A stretch of DNA of 17,095 nt from CAZMCT01 sp964564785 (lineage in GTDB: Bacteria; Planctomycetota; Phycisphaerae; UBA1845; Fen-1342): assembly GCA_964564785.1 (NCBI GenBank), contig CAZMCT010000088.1, positions 1 through 17,095 of the forward strand, read 5' to 3'. A model generated the notes under the pieces. The model had not been told where the DNA came from, made no database searches, and saw only the letters and a program-made list of their open reading frames with translations. A program made the position numbers and the translations under genes. Positions 13,689 to 17,095 of this stretch are shown here, in pieces. The stretch's first letter is position 1. Every line of letters begins with the position of its first letter.

Positions 13689-13718
13689 GGATGGCACCGC
13701 GCTCGGCGACGCAACGCC

Positions 13719-14213
13719 CTAACCCGGGTCGACGGACTCGGCCCGCAGGAGCACGGTCGCCCAGCAGGCCAGTGCCTCCCCGCGCCCGATCGCGCCCAGC
13801 CCCTCGTTGGTCGTGGCCTTGATGCCGACCCGCTCCGGGCTCACGCCCAGCAACTCGGCCACCGCGGTCTGGATCGCACGTTTGTGCGCCCCCAGACGCG
13901 GCCGCTGCGCCAGCACCACCAGATCCGCGTTTTGGACACAGAAGCCGGCGGCCCGCGCGCGCTCCAGCGCCTCGCGCACGAACAGGCGGCTGTCGGCGTC
14001 CTTCCAGCGCGGGTCCTGGTCTGAAAAGAGGTCGCCGATGTCGGGCTGACCGAGCGCTCCGAGCAGCGCGTCGCACAGCGCGTGCAGGACCGCGTCGCCG
14101 TCGCTGTGGCCGAGCAGACCGACCTCGGACGGAATGCGCACGCCGCCCAGCAGGAGCGGCCGGCCGGGGGCAAGACGATGCAGGTCGTAGCCGGTGCCGA
14201 TGCGGAGGTCCAT
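13719..14213 (-). CDS. ispF: 2-C-methyl-D-erythritol 2,4-cyclodiphosphate synthase
   Basis: MEP-pathway cyclase turning CDP-ME 2-phosphate into MEcPP; a cytoplasmic homotrimer. 164 aa, close to the usual 157-160. Zinc ligands are visible as GYDLHRL (Asp10, His12) and His44 in LLGHSDGDAVLHAL. Also present are DIGDLFSDQDPRWK (58-71), LVVLAQRPRLGAHK (98-111) and the CDP-binding IKATTNEGLGAIGRGE (131-146). The start is MDLRIGTGYD at 14213, matching family N-termini; an earlier ATG at 14282 would add 23 unlikely residues. A TACCAT sits 6 nt upstream of the ATG, so a leaderless transcript is likely. Head of a minus-strand run ispF-hydrolase-GH3, divergent from the zinc-ribbon gene. ispD, often adjacent or fused, is not here. 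Confidence 0.95.
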   Translation of the reverse strand: MDLRIGTGYDLHRLAPGRPLLLGGVRIPSEVGLLGHSDGDAVLHALCDALLGALGQPDIGDLFSDQDPRWKDADSRLFVREALERARAAGFCVQNADLVVLAQRPRLGAHKRAIQTAVAELLGVSPERVGIKATTNEGLGAIGRGEALACWATVLLRAESVDPG

Positions 14214-14225
14214 GTCGACATGGTA
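14210..14225 (-). promoter_or_regulatory. ispF -10-like box inside a perfect 14-bp palindrome over the start codon
   Basis: CCATGTCGACATGG (14210-14223) is a perfect palindrome holding the ispF ATG (14213-14211). The -10-like TACCAT (14225-14220) overlaps its other arm. The box-to-ATG spacing of 6 nt equals that of ispH. Confidence 0.45.
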
Positions 14226-14301
14226 ACGCGGCGCGGCCGGCGGAGCGCGGCACGGGGCCCACGCGCCGCCCGCGCCACGCACCGCGCGGCCCGCTCGGGG
14301 G

Positions 14302-14307
14302 TATAAT
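14302..14307 (+). promoter_or_regulatory. -10 box (TATAAT) of the zinc-ribbon membrane gene
   Basis: CGGGGGTATAATCAGACGAACC then ATG: the hexamer ends 10 nt before the start codon, so the leader would be only about 4 nt. No -35 match at 17 bp. Upstream GGGGTATAAT matches the pcm box. Confidence 0.65.
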
Positions 14308-14317
14308 CAGACGAACC

Positions 14318-14806
14318 ATGCGTCGCAGACCCCCGGGAATCCTGACCGACTACCGCGCGGTGCTCGACAGGGAGGGGGACATCGTTGTCGGAGCATACGC
14401 CCGGGTCCAGCGTCGGCGGCGGATCATGGTCGGTGCGGCCGGCCTGGCGTTGATCGGCGTGGCGACGGGCCTGTACCTGTTGCTCCGCCCGACGGACACG
14501 ACGGCAATCGGGCGGGACGTGTCGGTGTGGGTACAGTGCGGAGTGAAGGAATGCGGCTTCAGCGGTGTGATGCGGGTCCCGCGGGACGCGGTGTATCCGC
14601 TGAAGTGTCCGCAGTGCAAAGCGGACTCGTGCCGGAAGCTGTGGGAATGCCGGGTGTGTCATCGGCGGTTTTTACCCAAGGCGGGGTCCGGCGAGGTGCG
14701 CTGCGAATGCGGGAGCACGGAGGTTGGCACGGCGGAGGGGCCGAGTCCGGCGGAGTCGGAGGCCTCAGGGACGGATCGCAAGGCGGCGCGCGATAGCGGT
14801 CGATAG
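14318..14806 (+). CDS. Small single-pass membrane protein with cysteine-rich zinc-ribbon domain, unknown function
   Basis: 162 aa, family not recognised. The N-terminus is basic (RVQRRRR, 29-35) and is followed by one membrane helix (IMVGAAGLALIGVATGLYLLL, 36-56); the basic side suggests N-in topology, placing the Cys-rich part outside the cytoplasm unless the protein is inverted. The C-terminal domain has nine cysteines: C74, C79, C97, C100, C105, C111, C114, C129 and C131. CPQC (97-100) and CRVC (111-114) are classic zinc-knuckle pairs, and WVQCGVKECGF looks like a degenerate first pair. The tail is Ser/Glu-rich and disordered. The start at 14318 is fixed by TATAAT 10 nt upstream; no Shine-Dalgarno, so probably leaderless. 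Divergent from ispF (104 bp) and followed by prkA under its own promoter. Confidence 0.75.
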   Translation: MRRRPPGILTDYRAVLDREGDIVVGAYARVQRRRRIMVGAAGLALIGVATGLYLLLRPTDTTAIGRDVSVWVQCGVKECGFSGVMRVPRDAVYPLKCPQCKADSCRKLWECRVCHRRFLPKAGSGEVRCECGSTEVGTAEGPSPAESEASGTDRKAARDSGR

Positions 14807-14829
14807 AAGAAGGGCCCCGGGCGGTGTAA

Positions 14830-14858
14830 TTGACGGACCGGGGAGGCGTTCTTAGCAT
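14830..14858 (+). promoter_or_regulatory. prkA promoter: TTGACG-17 bp-TAGCAT
   Basis: TTGACG (14830-14835) and TAGCAT (14853-14858) are separated by exactly 17 bp, the best housekeeping-type promoter in the window. The start site would be near 14865, leaving a leader of about 87 nt before the ATG at 14952. CCCCGG (14815-14820) and CCGGGG (14838-14843) flank the -35. Confidence 0.6.
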
Positions 14859-14886
14859 CGAGCGTGCCCGCGAGTGAGGGCGGAGT

Positions 14887-14932
14887 GTGAACGCCCTGCG
14901 CAGGACGGGCGCTCACCGGGGCGCTGCCCCGG
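14887..14932 (+). promoter_or_regulatory. Two consecutive hairpins in the prkA leader
   Basis: Hairpin 1 pairs GTGAACGCCC (14887-14896) with GGGCGCTCAC (14907-14916), one mismatch, 10-nt loop. Hairpin 2 is CCGGGGC-GCT-GCCCCGG (14916-14932), a perfect 7-bp stem. They share base 14916. Hairpin 2 ends 8 nt before the GGAGG ribosome-binding site (14941-14945), so they may tune translation. No T-run follows to make a terminator. Confidence 0.45.
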
Positions 14933-14951
14933 GCAGCCACGGAGGTGCGTG

Positions 14952-17012
<2,061 letters not shown>

Positions 17013-17049
17013 TCGCGGCCCGCGCCTCGCGTGGCCGCATGCGTTCGTG

Positions 17050-17069
17050 CCCCGGCGGCCGCGCCGGGG
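17050..17069 (+). terminator. GC-rich stem-loop downstream of prkA
   Basis: CCCCGGCG-GCCG-CGCCGGGG is a perfect 8-bp stem with a 4-nt loop, 38 nt after the stop. No T-run follows. It may be a factor-dependent terminator or 3' stabiliser, or simply GC-rich sequence; the next gene is out of view. Confidence 0.4.
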
Positions 17070-17095
17070 GCGGGCCGCTACGGTTGGCCCGCGCG

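Overview
This is a high-GC bacterial window, interrupted once by a 100-base run of N. The N run and the collapsed-looking repeats beside it suggest a draft or metagenome-derived scaffold. The gene set points to Planctomycetota, probably Phycisphaerae-like: an outsized PrkA kinase, a FliA-type sigma factor of the planctomycetal sort, a DUF4136-like lipoprotein, a remnant of a 'WRGP' PQQ-type beta-propeller protein, an exported-type isoaspartyl methyltransferase, and a GH3-family adenylating enzyme. The taxonomy is inferred from gene content; no rRNA or tRNA is present.

Layout. 1-1385: the 3' end of xseA (+) converges on ispH (-). 1494-2934: a lipoprotein alpha/beta hydrolase and a small beta-propeller-like ORF with signs of an upstream frameshift. 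3097-4857: a citrate lyase alpha-subunit homologue (citF) with no other cit gene. 4858-5310: an intergenic island with seven visible copies of a 23-bp repeat in two orientations around the assembly gap. 5311-7235: a membrane-anchored protein-L-isoaspartate methyltransferase, a pseudogene of a PQQ-type beta-propeller protein, and a DUF4136-like lipoprotein. 7269-8192 (-): a site-2-protease-like membrane metalloprotease with a C-terminal zinc-ribbon tail. 8333-9595 (+): a P. stutzeri-type L-rhamnose/sugar isomerase. 9673-10437 (-): the sigma factor, behind a 421-bp, relatively AT-rich upstream region. 10859-14213 (-): GH3 enzyme, alpha/beta hydrolase and ispF, transcribed in the order ispF-hydrolase-GH3. 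14318-17012 (+): a small membrane zinc-ribbon protein, then prkA with a structured leader.

How the genes relate. Most genes look like single transcription units. ispH and ispF both serve the MEP isoprenoid pathway but sit about 12 kb apart. The only tight pair is the alpha/beta hydrolase and the GH3 enzyme (5-nt gap), which suggests a shared acyl or amide substrate. Several genes carry a TATAAT/TACAAT/TACCAT-like -10 hexamer very close to the start codon; for ispH, ispF and the zinc-ribbon gene the spacing predicts leaderless or nearly leaderless mRNAs. I see no CRISPR array, transposase, tRNA, rRNA or phage genes. The least expected elements are the inverted 23-bp repeat array at the gap, the solitary citF, the GH3-hydrolase pair, the membrane-anchored methyltransferase and the beta-propeller pseudogene.
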